Below, one piece after another: positions 32,648 to 40,861 of a stretch of DNA of 64,000 bases. The notes under the pieces are model-generated. The model saw only the letters and a program-made list of their open reading frames with translations, did not search any database and was not told the DNA's origin. The first letter of the stretch is position 1; each line of letters begins with the position of its first letter. The stretch covers positions 1 to 64,000 of the forward strand of contig NZ_JACSRD010000165.1 in assembly GCF_014879935.1 (NCBI RefSeq). The letters run 5' to 3'. The stretch comes from Prosthecobacter sp. GTDB taxonomy: Bacteria; Verrucomicrobiota; Verrucomicrobiia; Verrucomicrobiales; Verrucomicrobiaceae. Both the position numbers and the translations under genes were made by a program.

Positions 32648-34356
32648 GCGGATTGGAAGGTGAAGCAAAGCTCCGGGCGTGCCTTCAAAAAGGCATCGCG
32701 TCGGATCATGCAGTCGCCTGACGCTCCACAGGCGTCAAGCACATTAAAAAAGGCACCGTTGCGCTCTGTTCGAAGTGCCGTCGTGTGAATTTCCCGAACA
32801 CCTGTCTTTTCGAACAGCCAGGCAAGACAGGCGTGCTCGATCCTGCGGTTGAAGGCCCTGCAACTCATGACCCAATGCTCCAAGGTGAGCACGCCATCAT
32901 CAACCATGCCCGTGATGACCGCGATCCGCCCCAGCGGGCCGAAACGGTCTTCATACGCGAAAGTAAACGCCACCACGTTCTGCCTGGACAACGCCGCCGC
33001 CCACTCGGCCTCGGACGGACGTCGACCGTTCATGTTGAACTGGTTTGTCTTCAGTACCAATGCCAGCGACCTGGCGTCTGTTTCCCGGCGTGTGTCGGTG
33101 ATGACTAGGCGTGCGTTCAATGACTGGTGAAAGCGGTCCTCGTCGAAATCCTCCGCGCATGCATTGTATGCGGCCTGGGAGCGAATGGAGGCTGCTCTGA
33201 TGGCATCTTCCGCCATCAGACGCCCCCTTGCGAAGAGGTCTCGAATCTCCACCAGGAAATCATCAAACGCCGCCACATTCGCAGGCGGGAACAACCGACA
33301 GTGAATGGCAGGAAACGCCTCCTTAATCCGCTCGATCTCACGCTCATCGTCATCGACAAAAAGCACATGCCCCGCCCCGATGTTCCAGGCCGCCAGAATG
33401 CGCGAGATGGACTCCACCTTGCTACCCCAATGAACCTCCAGAGGAAAAAACAGGCAGGGGTTGATGAGCAGGTCGTTCCGCTGAAATGCCTTTTCCACAA
33501 CCGCCGGGTCATTCCTGCTGGCCACCGCGAGAAGGACACCCGCATCAGCAAGCACGGCCAACAACCTCTGATAGAGGCCGTGCCGCTGCGCCTTGCCGTC
33601 CAGATCCCAGCGAATCCCATCCACACCATCTTCCCCCACAATTCCTCTCCAAAAGGTGTTGTCGAGATCTGTGACCAGCCCACGCAGGGGCTCTGGTGGC
33701 CGCATCAGGCTCACGATCTCTTTTGCCAAGGCCGAGCAGGCTTCCGTCGTGAAAGGAAGACCACTCGTCAGAAGCTGGTTCAAATCCAGTCTGCGCACGG
33801 GAAGCCGGGCCACTAGGCCATCGACATCCAGACACTTGATGCCGGGCTCGACGGCCAGTTCTGCAGTCATTTCCGCAACCAGAAGACGCATCTGCGCCCG
33901 CTCCGCTCCCGCGTGTGAGCCCTGCAGCATGTCGAACGGGGGCAACGGAAGAAGCGGCGGCACAAAAATTACCGGCTGGCGGACCGCCAGCTGCCTGCAA
34001 AGCACCGTCAGCCGTCCTGCTGCCTGGCGGGCCTCCATCAGCGAGGCAGCGCTTCTCGTACCAGCAAGGGCTCCATTGCCACGCCATGACAGGCAGGGAT
34101 TCAAGTCTTCCCAGCTCATCATCACGATGCAGCCTTCCGCAGGATTTCCCTCGGCTTTCTCCAAATTGGCTGGCAGGCTGCCATAGGCTCCGCCCACGAC
34201 CTGGAGATCCTCCTCCGGCCGGATGAGCCTGAAGCAGGCACGCAGAAAGGTGCCCAGATGCAACGGCTCAAAACTAGCCGCCAGCCGCCAGCGACTGACA
34301 CCCTTCGTTGCGGGCGGCGCGGCGCGCAGCATGGACATGGCTTCGCCCAGCTTCAT
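32644..34356 (-). CDS. FkbH-like HAD/acyltransferase-type protein
   Basis: A 570-residue protein of the FkbH-like family. After an N-terminal region of about 220 residues comes the HAD-type motif LVTDLDNTFWRG near residue 230 with GIVGEDG, then LAVASRNDP, HWGSKVESI, VLFVDDDEREIE. From about residue 400 a GNAT-like domain reads LVLKTNQFNMNGRRPSEAEW, DRFGPLGRIAVI and MSCRAFNRRIEHA. In polyketide clusters FkbH loads a glyceryl unit from 1,3-bisphosphoglycerate onto an ACP. Here it is the first gene of a three-gene coupled operon with an ACP and a MaoC-SDR fusion. The upstream region is AT-rich. Confidence 0.9.
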   Translation of the reverse strand: MKLGEAMSMLRAAPPATKGVSRWRLAASFEPLHLGTFLRACFRLIRPEEDLQVVGGAYGSLPANLEKAEGNPAEGCIVMMSWEDLNPCLSWRGNGALAGTRSAASLMEARQAAGRLTVLCRQLAVRQPVIFVPPLLPLPPFDMLQGSHAGAERAQMRLLVAEMTAELAVEPGIKCLDVDGLVARLPVRRLDLNQLLTSGLPFTTEACSALAKEIVSLMRPPEPLRGLVTDLDNTFWRGIVGEDGVDGIRWDLDGKAQRHGLYQRLLAVLADAGVLLAVASRNDPAVVEKAFQRNDLLINPCLFFPLEVHWGSKVESISRILAAWNIGAGHVLFVDDDEREIERIKEAFPAIHCRLFPPANVAAFDDFLVEIRDLFARGRLMAEDAIRAASIRSQAAYNACAEDFDEDRFHQSLNARLVITDTRRETDARSLALVLKTNQFNMNGRRPSEAEWAAALSRQNVVAFTFAYEDRFGPLGRIAVITGMVDDGVLTLEHWVMSCRAFNRRIEHACLAWLFEKTGVREIHTTALRTERNGAFFNVLDACGASGDCMIRRDAFLKARPELCFTFQSA

Positions 34357-34464
34357 GACACGCGGTTCAGCAGGGTTCCTTCGTTTGGCATGGGTGTGGA
34401 GAAGGGGGAAATAATGATGTTATCTTATTGACGCAAACTCTTGTTTTCGCTTTTTTGAAGTCCT
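34357..34464. promoter_or_regulatory. AT-rich divergent intergenic region
   Basis: The 108 bases between the divergent fkbH-like and sulfotransferase genes are clearly AT-richer than their surroundings. A plus-strand TTGACG at 34428-34433 is a plausible -35 for the sulfotransferase, but no good -10 follows at normal spacing. The region is a likely bidirectional promoter on position; no operator was recognised. Confidence 0.35.
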
Positions 34465-35283
34465 ATGATCCATCGGTCTCTTAAAGCAGCACTTCGACAT
34501 GATTCCCTTGGAGGAACCTTCTGTCGGCTGCTGTTGGGATACCCTGCTCCGTCGCTGGTCCGGCAACGTTGCATCTTCATTGCGTGCTTCCCAAAATCGG
34601 GTTCCACCTACATGGCCCGCCTGCTTGAGGCTGCCACTCACCGCAGTGGCTTGAAAGCCGCCTATCTGATGGGACACAATGAACAAAACATTGATGAGAA
34701 GGCCTTGGCACGCTGCGTCCGCAAGTTATCCGTCGTCCAGCAACATACTCAAGGAGGAGACTGTAATGTGAATTTGCTGGCCAAGTTTCATCTGCAGCCC
34801 ATCATCTTGACCAGAAACCTGCCCGACATTGCGATTTCGCTACTCGACCATCTTCATTTGCATCAACACACTAGAAATCCCATGGCCTTCGCTCCCGGCA
34901 ACTTTTTCGATTGGCCGCAGGAGGAACAATTGCGTTGGATCATCTGGGCCTACATGCCCTGGTACTTTAGTTTTTATCAGTCTTGGAAAACCAACGGAAG
35001 CCGGATCAATGCCCTTTGGGTCGAATTCAACGATATGATCTCCCGTCCGGTCGAGGTGGTCGGCGGACTGCTTCAGAAGATGGGATTGCCATGTGATATC
35101 AAGGCTCTCGAACAATCCACGGATCCCCACAACAGTGGAAAACACACACGCATTAACAAGGGCGTCACCGGACGTGGCTCCCAGCTTTCTGCAGAACTAA
35201 AGGCCCACCTTTGGGATTTGGCCGATGTGTGGAAATTCGGGCTTGAAGATCGTGAGCGACTGGGCCTGGAACGTCATATCTGA
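34465..35283 (+). CDS. PAPS-dependent sulfotransferase
   Basis: A 272-residue sulfotransferase that would move sulfate from PAPS to a hydroxyl or amine on a glycan. The 5'-phosphosulfate loop is FPKSGSTYM at residues 42-50. The 3'-phosphate-binding segment is LTRNLPDIAISLLDHL near residue 115. The C-terminal motif TRINKGVTGRGSQLS corresponds to the conserved RKGxxG region. It is AT-richer than its neighbours, as is its upstream region, which hints at separate acquisition. The APS kinase at 19618 supplies the donor (inference). Confidence 0.88.
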   Translation: MIHRSLKAALRHDSLGGTFCRLLLGYPAPSLVRQRCIFIACFPKSGSTYMARLLEAATHRSGLKAAYLMGHNEQNIDEKALARCVRKLSVVQQHTQGGDCNVNLLAKFHLQPIILTRNLPDIAISLLDHLHLHQHTRNPMAFAPGNFFDWPQEEQLRWIIWAYMPWYFSFYQSWKTNGSRINALWVEFNDMISRPVEVVGGLLQKMGLPCDIKALEQSTDPHNSGKHTRINKGVTGRGSQLSAELKAHLWDLADVWKFGLEDRERLGLERHI

Positions 35284-35290
35284 ACACGAC

Positions 35291-36421
35291 ATGACGTCCC
35301 TCGTCCCGACCATTGAATGGTGCCCTGTCAGCCGTGTTCCAGCCTTGATGGCATTCATCGACGAAGTCTGGAAGACAGGCCATGTTCTAGGTCGGGACGC
35401 CAGTCTGCTTCGATGGCAATATCAGCACCCCCTGCTCCCAAACCGCCTCTCAGTGCTGATCGCCACGGATTCCGATGTCATTTTAGGAATGCTGGGCGTG
35501 ATCTTTCACCAGTTTAACGACCATGGAACCCGCATGCCCGCCGCCATGCTGGCTACCTGGGTGACCCGCAGGGAAAAACGTGCAGCCGGCCTGGGATTGC
35601 GGATGTTGAACTCTCTCCATGCCTCCGACGTTAAAGTCATCGGCTGCCTGGGTGCCGACACCAAAACCACAGTTCCCATCTGCCGCGCCTATGGATATGC
35701 CGTACTCGACCATGTGCCGCGCTTCATCAAAGTCTTTGATCCTGAGGCGCTTTCCGCGCTTCTCGCATCTGCATCTCCGGCATCAACCGGATCCCAGTTC
35801 GAGGCCTGGACACAGCCCCAGCCCACAAAGCGCCTTTCGTCGTCCGGCGAGGTCACACGCGTCACCCCATGGGGGCATCACTCCGCCGACATGTGGGATG
35901 AGTGCTGGCATGAGCGTCTGGCACCGCATTTGAGATCCTTCGAGAAGGACGCCAAATTCATCGGACGGAGATACCTAGCACACCCGGCTTTTGTTTACAC
36001 CATCCTCATGGCTTGTGACCCATCAGACAAGTGCCAGGGTCTGGCCATCTGCCGTATCGAGCAGGTCCGGGACAGGAGCGAAAAGATTTTGCACGTCTGC
36101 GAGTTTTTGGCGGCGTCCCAGACGGCGGCGCATGCCTTGCTCGCAGCGATATCTGAGATTGCGATGAAAGAGTCCATTTGCTTTGCCACATGTCATTTCA
36201 CCCATGAGGAAGCCGGTCGCTGGCTTGAAGAAGACGGTTTCCGAAAGGAAAACCCAAGTCAGCCCATGGCCCCCACTCTTTTCCAGCCATTGGACTTTCG
36301 GCGTCATTCCTTGAACGGAGTCATCTGGCTGGCCAAAGGCAGACCAACCGCCGGGGCGCTGCTCGCCTCTTCCGACTTTTATTGGGTTCGTGGCGACGGG
36401 GACCAGGACCGGCCAAATTGA
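35291..36421 (+). CDS. GNAT-like N-acyltransferase
   Basis: A 376-residue protein. The first half shows a GNAT-type fold with SLLRWQYQHPL, ILGMLGVIFHQF, and a pantetheine-binding loop in VTRREKRAAGLGLRML. The second half is a less clear, possibly degenerate GNAT repeat. Related two-GNAT proteins acylate amino sugars or peptides. The ATG at 35291 lies 7 bases after the sulfotransferase stop, so the two are likely co-transcribed. The acceptor and acyl donor are unknown; an ACP-bound donor from the operon at 31.2-34.4 kb is one possibility (speculative). Confidence 0.72.
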   Translation: MTSLVPTIEWCPVSRVPALMAFIDEVWKTGHVLGRDASLLRWQYQHPLLPNRLSVLIATDSDVILGMLGVIFHQFNDHGTRMPAAMLATWVTRREKRAAGLGLRMLNSLHASDVKVIGCLGADTKTTVPICRAYGYAVLDHVPRFIKVFDPEALSALLASASPASTGSQFEAWTQPQPTKRLSSSGEVTRVTPWGHHSADMWDECWHERLAPHLRSFEKDAKFIGRRYLAHPAFVYTILMACDPSDKCQGLAICRIEQVRDRSEKILHVCEFLAASQTAAHALLAAISEIAMKESICFATCHFTHEEAGRWLEEDGFRKENPSQPMAPTLFQPLDFRRHSLNGVIWLAKGRPTAGALLASSDFYWVRGDGDQDRPN

Positions 36422-36457
36422 TTTTCGCAGCCACGTTGCTCAAGTATCCATCGCCAC

Positions 36458-37885
36458 ATGTCATCCCCATCCCTCAAGCTGCTTTTCTTTGTCGAGAATC
36501 CCACCTCGCTCCAGCATCTCACGCGTTCGAGGCTGCTGCACCATCTCACCGATGAGCAGCAAGGCTTCGTGTGCACGGTCGTCCTGCCGCCCACTCTCAG
36601 GCTTTCTGACGAGGAGTTGAAGCACCTCCAGCATGTCCGCTTTCACTACCTCGACTTTCACCGGCTACGGCCTGTGGATTTTCAGGCAAGGACGCTCAAG
36701 AAGTCCCTGCATGCCGTGGCCAGGGATCTGCTCACCGTCACCGCCCCTCATTCCACTCTTTCCCAAGACCGGCACCATCTCTTCAAACAAAAGGGCAGAA
36801 GCGCACGCCTGCGTCTGCTGTATGCCGACCTGCTGAAGAAAGCGGGACTGAAGAGCCACCACATCGGGCGGATGGCGCAGAACTTTGGCGTCTATCCGGA
36901 GATCGCCTCGCTGTTGGACGCAGAACCACCCGATTATGTCATCTATTTCAACATCCTGATCGGGCAGATGGATTTTCTGCGGGAGGTGAAACGACGCGGC
37001 ATCCCGCTCATCCTGGACATCCCCAACTGGGACCAGGCGTCCTCCAAGGGCCCCATGACCGTGCTGCCGGACCATGTTTTTGTCTGGTCGAATTTCATCA
37101 AGAAAGACTTCTGCGAGATCCATCATTTCCCCCCCGAGCGCGTGCGCACGATCGGCGTGCTCCAGTTTGACTACTATTTTCAGGGCAACAAGCCTCTTTC
37201 CCGTGAGGAGTTCTGCAAGATTCACAACATTCCCGTTGAGTCGAAGATCGTCTTGTATGCCTATGGGCAGCCACCCGGCATCAGGGCCTGCGGCCCGTTT
37301 GTCAAAGAGATCATCGACATCATCGGAGACAACAAGCAGGGCTTCCGCTGCCATCTGATATTCCGCGCCAGCCCGCGCGTCCCCTTTCCGACAATGCTCA
37401 ACGACGAGCCCAACATCAGCATCCAGCATCCTTCCGGCCATGAATCCCCGGACGGCCTGGGGTGGATTTCATCCCCCAATGAGGACCGCATGCGGATGAG
37501 CACATTGATGCACAGCGACGTCGTCATCAACATATTCTCCACCATGATGCTTGATGCACTGTGCCTCCGGAGGCCCGTCATCAACATAGGCTATGTGTGT
37601 GGTGCGACCGAGGACCAGCCGAACCTGATGGAACGCTTTTTCAAATACACGCACCTGAGCGCCGTGATGAAAAGTGGCGGCACCTGGATTCCCCGCAACC
37701 GGGCCGAACTCGGCCAGGCGATCAAGGAGGCGTTGACAGCCCCGGCATCCTGCGGATCCGCCGCCCAGGAACTCCTGCAGGAGATCTGCGGCCCTTCAGA
37801 CGGGAAATCCTACCTTCGCTGGGTGGACGCCCTGCAAAAAGCACATGCCTACGAGTCTGCGAAGACGGAAAGGGCCAAGCCATGA
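36458..37885 (+). CDS. Putative GT-B glycosyl/glycerophosphotransferase-like protein
   Basis: A 475-residue protein with a GT-B-like layout. The N-terminal half begins LKLLFFVENPTSLQHL. The C-terminal half has DHVFVWSNFIKKDF, RTIGVLQFDYYF, VLYAYGQPPGI, LIFRASPRVPFP, MHSDVVINIFSTMMLDALCLRRPVINIG, the last resembling the donor-site pattern of CDP-glycerol phosphotransferase and surface-carbohydrate proteins. I cannot name its substrate. It overlaps the following deacetylase by 4 bases (ATGA), so the two are coupled. Confidence 0.68.
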   Translation: MSSPSLKLLFFVENPTSLQHLTRSRLLHHLTDEQQGFVCTVVLPPTLRLSDEELKHLQHVRFHYLDFHRLRPVDFQARTLKKSLHAVARDLLTVTAPHSTLSQDRHHLFKQKGRSARLRLLYADLLKKAGLKSHHIGRMAQNFGVYPEIASLLDAEPPDYVIYFNILIGQMDFLREVKRRGIPLILDIPNWDQASSKGPMTVLPDHVFVWSNFIKKDFCEIHHFPPERVRTIGVLQFDYYFQGNKPLSREEFCKIHNIPVESKIVLYAYGQPPGIRACGPFVKEIIDIIGDNKQGFRCHLIFRASPRVPFPTMLNDEPNISIQHPSGHESPDGLGWISSPNEDRMRMSTLMHSDVVINIFSTMMLDALCLRRPVINIGYVCGATEDQPNLMERFFKYTHLSAVMKSGGTWIPRNRAELGQAIKEALTAPASCGSAAQELLQEICGPSDGKSYLRWVDALQKAHAYESAKTERAKP

Positions 37886-38823
37886 CCTCCCGGATTCTGG
37901 TCATTTCATATCACTATCTCCGCAGCAAGGAGGACATTCCTCACCCGGGCATCCACCCGCTCACACCGGAGTCTTTTTTGCGTCAGATCCATTCGATCCA
38001 GCAAAACCATCCCGTCTTGTCCCCCTCGCAGTTTGAAACGTGGATGGACGGCAGTTCCGCAGATGCCTCGTCCGTGCTGCTCACCTTTGATGACGGCCTG
38101 CGTGACCACCTTTATGCGGCGGCCGAACTGGAGAAGTCTGGCCTGCGCGGCGCCTTTTTTGTATGCTCCAGACCAGCCCTGGACAACAAGGCCCTTCCTG
38201 TCCACAAGGTCCACTGGCTGCGCGCCCACACACCTCCTGGGGATTTCCTCAACCAGTTTGCGGCACTGCTTTCCGACGACTGGCAGCAGATGGTCGCCCA
38301 GCCTCCTGAAGACATCCGGCGTGCCGCTGCGGAAACCTACCAGTTCGACGCCCCGGACACACAGGTTCTGAAGTACCTCATCAACTTTGTCCTGCCTTAT
38401 GAATGCGTGGACGAAATCACGTCCCGCATGCTGGTCGGCCATGGCCTGGACGAGATGACATTCTGCGCGCTAAGCTATCTGACGAATGAGGAGATTCATG
38501 ATCTGTCCCGACGCGGCCACCTGATCGGCTGTCATGGCCATCTCCATCTGCCGTTCTCTCGCCTTGCGCGTGGGAAGCTTCAGGAGGATGTGGCCAAAAA
38601 TAAAGCCTACATCCATACCGTCACCGGTGCCCAAGCTGGTTGGCTGGCCTACCCTTATGGCAGTGACTGGTCATTGCCTGCGGACACCGGGATGTTTGCC
38701 GCCAGGGCCGGCATCCGCGCCGCCTTCACCTACACGCGGGGATGGAACACGCAATCAACCCCGCGCCACCGCCTGTGCCGCATCGACTGCAACGAGCTTG
38801 AGGCGCATCTGACAGTCTGCTAA
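37882..38823 (+). CDS. Polysaccharide deacetylase (NodB-type)
   Basis: A 313-residue protein of carbohydrate esterase family 4. The first metal-binding motif is LTFDDGLRDHL near residue 75 (TFDDG). The second is GCHGHLHLPFSRL near residue 216 (HxxxH type). A later AYPYGSDW fits motif 3. No signal peptide is seen, so it probably acts on a cytoplasmic, lipid-linked or nucleotide-linked intermediate, or is exported by another route. CE4 enzymes remove N- or O-acetyl groups from GlcNAc-type residues. It starts within the stop codon of the gene before it. Confidence 0.88.
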   Translation: MTSRILVISYHYLRSKEDIPHPGIHPLTPESFLRQIHSIQQNHPVLSPSQFETWMDGSSADASSVLLTFDDGLRDHLYAAAELEKSGLRGAFFVCSRPALDNKALPVHKVHWLRAHTPPGDFLNQFAALLSDDWQQMVAQPPEDIRRAAAETYQFDAPDTQVLKYLINFVLPYECVDEITSRMLVGHGLDEMTFCALSYLTNEEIHDLSRRGHLIGCHGHLHLPFSRLARGKLQEDVAKNKAYIHTVTGAQAGWLAYPYGSDWSLPADTGMFAARAGIRAAFTYTRGWNTQSTPRHRLCRIDCNELEAHLTVC

Positions 38824-38866
38824 GGGACGGCGGCGGGGCGGGCGCAATCACATTCAGACACACCAG

Positions 38867-40066
38867 ATGAAAATATTGATCATACAATCAAAGGGGATCG
38901 CCCTCAACAACACCGGCCAGGGAACGGCCATCATCCAGTTTGCGCTGATCGCCGGGCTATTGAAGGAAGGGCATGAGGTGAGCTACCTGCTTCTATCTGG
39001 CAAAAGCAGATTTCAAAAAAACCTCCCGCTCATGGAGACAGTGCTGCGGCAGGAGTCGATGCGAGGCCTTGACTGTCGGCAGTTTGAATCCAACAACTAC
39101 AAGGAAGACCAGGCAACCCTGCGGCAGCATTACGACCAGTTGAAGCCTGACGTTTGCATTGTTTACCAATTTGAAGGCATCAAACTGGTGAGAGAAACCA
39201 TTCCTGACGCATTTGTGTTGGGCTGCTCCATTGACCTGGAGTTTTTGCCCAAGCTCATGCGAGTGCTGGTCCTGCTGCGCTATGAGACGCTTCCCAACAA
39301 GCTGAAAATCCTCGCCAGGAGCCCGTCAATGCTCAAGGAAGCTTTTAAAAAGTGGCGAAAGACACTGAAATACTATGCTCTTGCCGACGCGCACATCAAC
39401 CATGCGGCGCATCATGCCAAATGGATTGCCGACAAGTTTCATCTGCCGGTCATCTACACGCCCAACCCTGTGGCTGAGGCTGTGACCTCCATTGGCCCAA
39501 AATCCGTTGACGCGCTTGCCTCCCCGCCCCGCTTCCTCCTGCTGGGTGGACTCCAGGGGGTCGCAACCTTGAGCGGCCTGTATTATTTTGCAGACCAGGT
39601 GCTGCCTCACTTGGCGGACGATATCAAGGCCCGCAAAATCGAGGTCCGGCTCATAGGCAGGGACACGCTTGAAGGCAAGCTCCTCAAACAGTTTTCAGAG
39701 GCCGGCATCACTTTTTGCGGCTTCGTGCCAGACCTGACGGATGAGATGTCAAAGGCCTCGGCCATGCTTGTCCCCACGGAGATCGATCTGGGGTTCAGAA
39801 CCCGCATATTGGACGCGTTCAGATACCGGCTTGCCGTGATAGCTCATCAATCAAACCAGCTTGGCTTCCCGGAGCTGGAACATATGAAAAACTGCATGCT
39901 GTCCGATGACGCGGAAAAGTTTGCCGGGTTAGTCCGCGATCTGGCTAATTCCCCGCAAAAAGCCATTGAAATCGGCGAGCAAGGACACGAGGACTTTCTC
40001 AAAAAATTCGGGGCGGGCGAAAGCATAAAAACGATCTCCAACTGGTTGAAGAAAATTAAGCGCTAG
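38867..40066 (+). CDS. GT4-like glycosyltransferase
   Basis: A 399-residue GT-B protein. The N-terminus MKILIIQSKGIALNNTGQGTA is the typical acceptor half with a Gly-rich loop. The C-terminal half has PRFLLLGGLQGVATLSGLYYFAD, VRLIGRDTL, GFVPDLTDEMSKASAMLVPTEIDLGFRTRILDAF, and the following SNQLGFPEL, fitting the GT4 donor domain with an E-x7-type region degenerated to GFRTRILDA. Base composition is AT-richer than adjacent rfb genes. It ends 5 bases before rfbF. Confidence 0.82.
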   Translation: MKILIIQSKGIALNNTGQGTAIIQFALIAGLLKEGHEVSYLLLSGKSRFQKNLPLMETVLRQESMRGLDCRQFESNNYKEDQATLRQHYDQLKPDVCIVYQFEGIKLVRETIPDAFVLGCSIDLEFLPKLMRVLVLLRYETLPNKLKILARSPSMLKEAFKKWRKTLKYYALADAHINHAAHHAKWIADKFHLPVIYTPNPVAEAVTSIGPKSVDALASPPRFLLLGGLQGVATLSGLYYFADQVLPHLADDIKARKIEVRLIGRDTLEGKLLKQFSEAGITFCGFVPDLTDEMSKASAMLVPTEIDLGFRTRILDAFRYRLAVIAHQSNQLGFPELEHMKNCMLSDDAEKFAGLVRDLANSPQKAIEIGEQGHEDFLKKFGAGESIKTISNWLKKIKR

Positions 40067-40071
40067 CTGTG

Positions 40072-40860
40072 ATGCATCCAAAAATACGCAAGGTCATTCT
40101 GCTTTGTGGCGGCCTGGGGACACGACTCCGGGAGGAAACCGAATACCGTCCAAAGCCCATGGTTCCCATCGGCGGGCAGCCCATCGTCTGGCACATCATG
40201 AAGTCCTACGCCCATCATGGCTTCAAAGATTTTGTGCTCTGCCTGGGCTACAAGGGGGAGGTGGTCAAGGACTACTTTCGCAACTATCTTTGGAACCGCA
40301 GCGACGTGACCCTCAAGCTCGGCCGCAATCCACAGATCATTTACCATAACACGCACGAGGAGGAGGATTGGACGGTGACACTCCTTGAGACCGGCATGCA
40401 AACCATGACCGGCGGTCGTCTGCTCCGCGCCATGGAGCACATCGGCGACGAAGATGTCATGCTCACCTATGGCGACGGGCTGACAGACTCCGACATCGCC
40501 GCCTCCGTGCGCTTTCACTATGAACAGAAAGCGCTCGTGACCATGACGGCTGTGCGTCCTGCTGGCCGTTTCGGCGAACTGGGAATAGATGGCCACACCG
40601 TGCAGTCTTTCCAGGAAAAGCCCGAGCGGGAGACTGGCTTCATTAACGGTGGCTACATGGTACTCGACAAGTCAGTGCGTGAACTCCTCACCGGAGATGA
40701 CTGCATCTTCGAGCACGCGCCACTACAAAAACTGTCCGATTCAGGTCGCCTGAAAGCCTTCTGCCACGACGGTTTCTGGCAGTGCATGGACACCTACCGC
40801 GAGTTTGAGATGCTTAACAAAATGTGGGACAGCGGCAACGCCCCCTGGAAAGCCTGGTGA
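40072..40860 (+). CDS. rfbF: Glucose-1-phosphate cytidylyltransferase
   Basis: Makes CDP-D-glucose from CTP and glucose-1-phosphate. The 262-residue protein has LCGGLGTRLREETEYRPKPMVPIG, which is specific to RfbF/DdhA, then YGDGLTDSDI, INGGYMVLD and WQCMDTYREFE. The ATG at 40072 is chosen over a GTG three bases upstream. It is followed after one base by rfbG, so the CDP-6-deoxyhexose route begins here. Confidence 0.95.
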   Translation: MHPKIRKVILLCGGLGTRLREETEYRPKPMVPIGGQPIVWHIMKSYAHHGFKDFVLCLGYKGEVVKDYFRNYLWNRSDVTLKLGRNPQIIYHNTHEEEDWTVTLLETGMQTMTGGRLLRAMEHIGDEDVMLTYGDGLTDSDIAASVRFHYEQKALVTMTAVRPAGRFGELGIDGHTVQSFQEKPERETGFINGGYMVLDKSVRELLTGDDCIFEHAPLQKLSDSGRLKAFCHDGFWQCMDTYREFEMLNKMWDSGNAPWKAW

Positions 40861-40861
40861 C

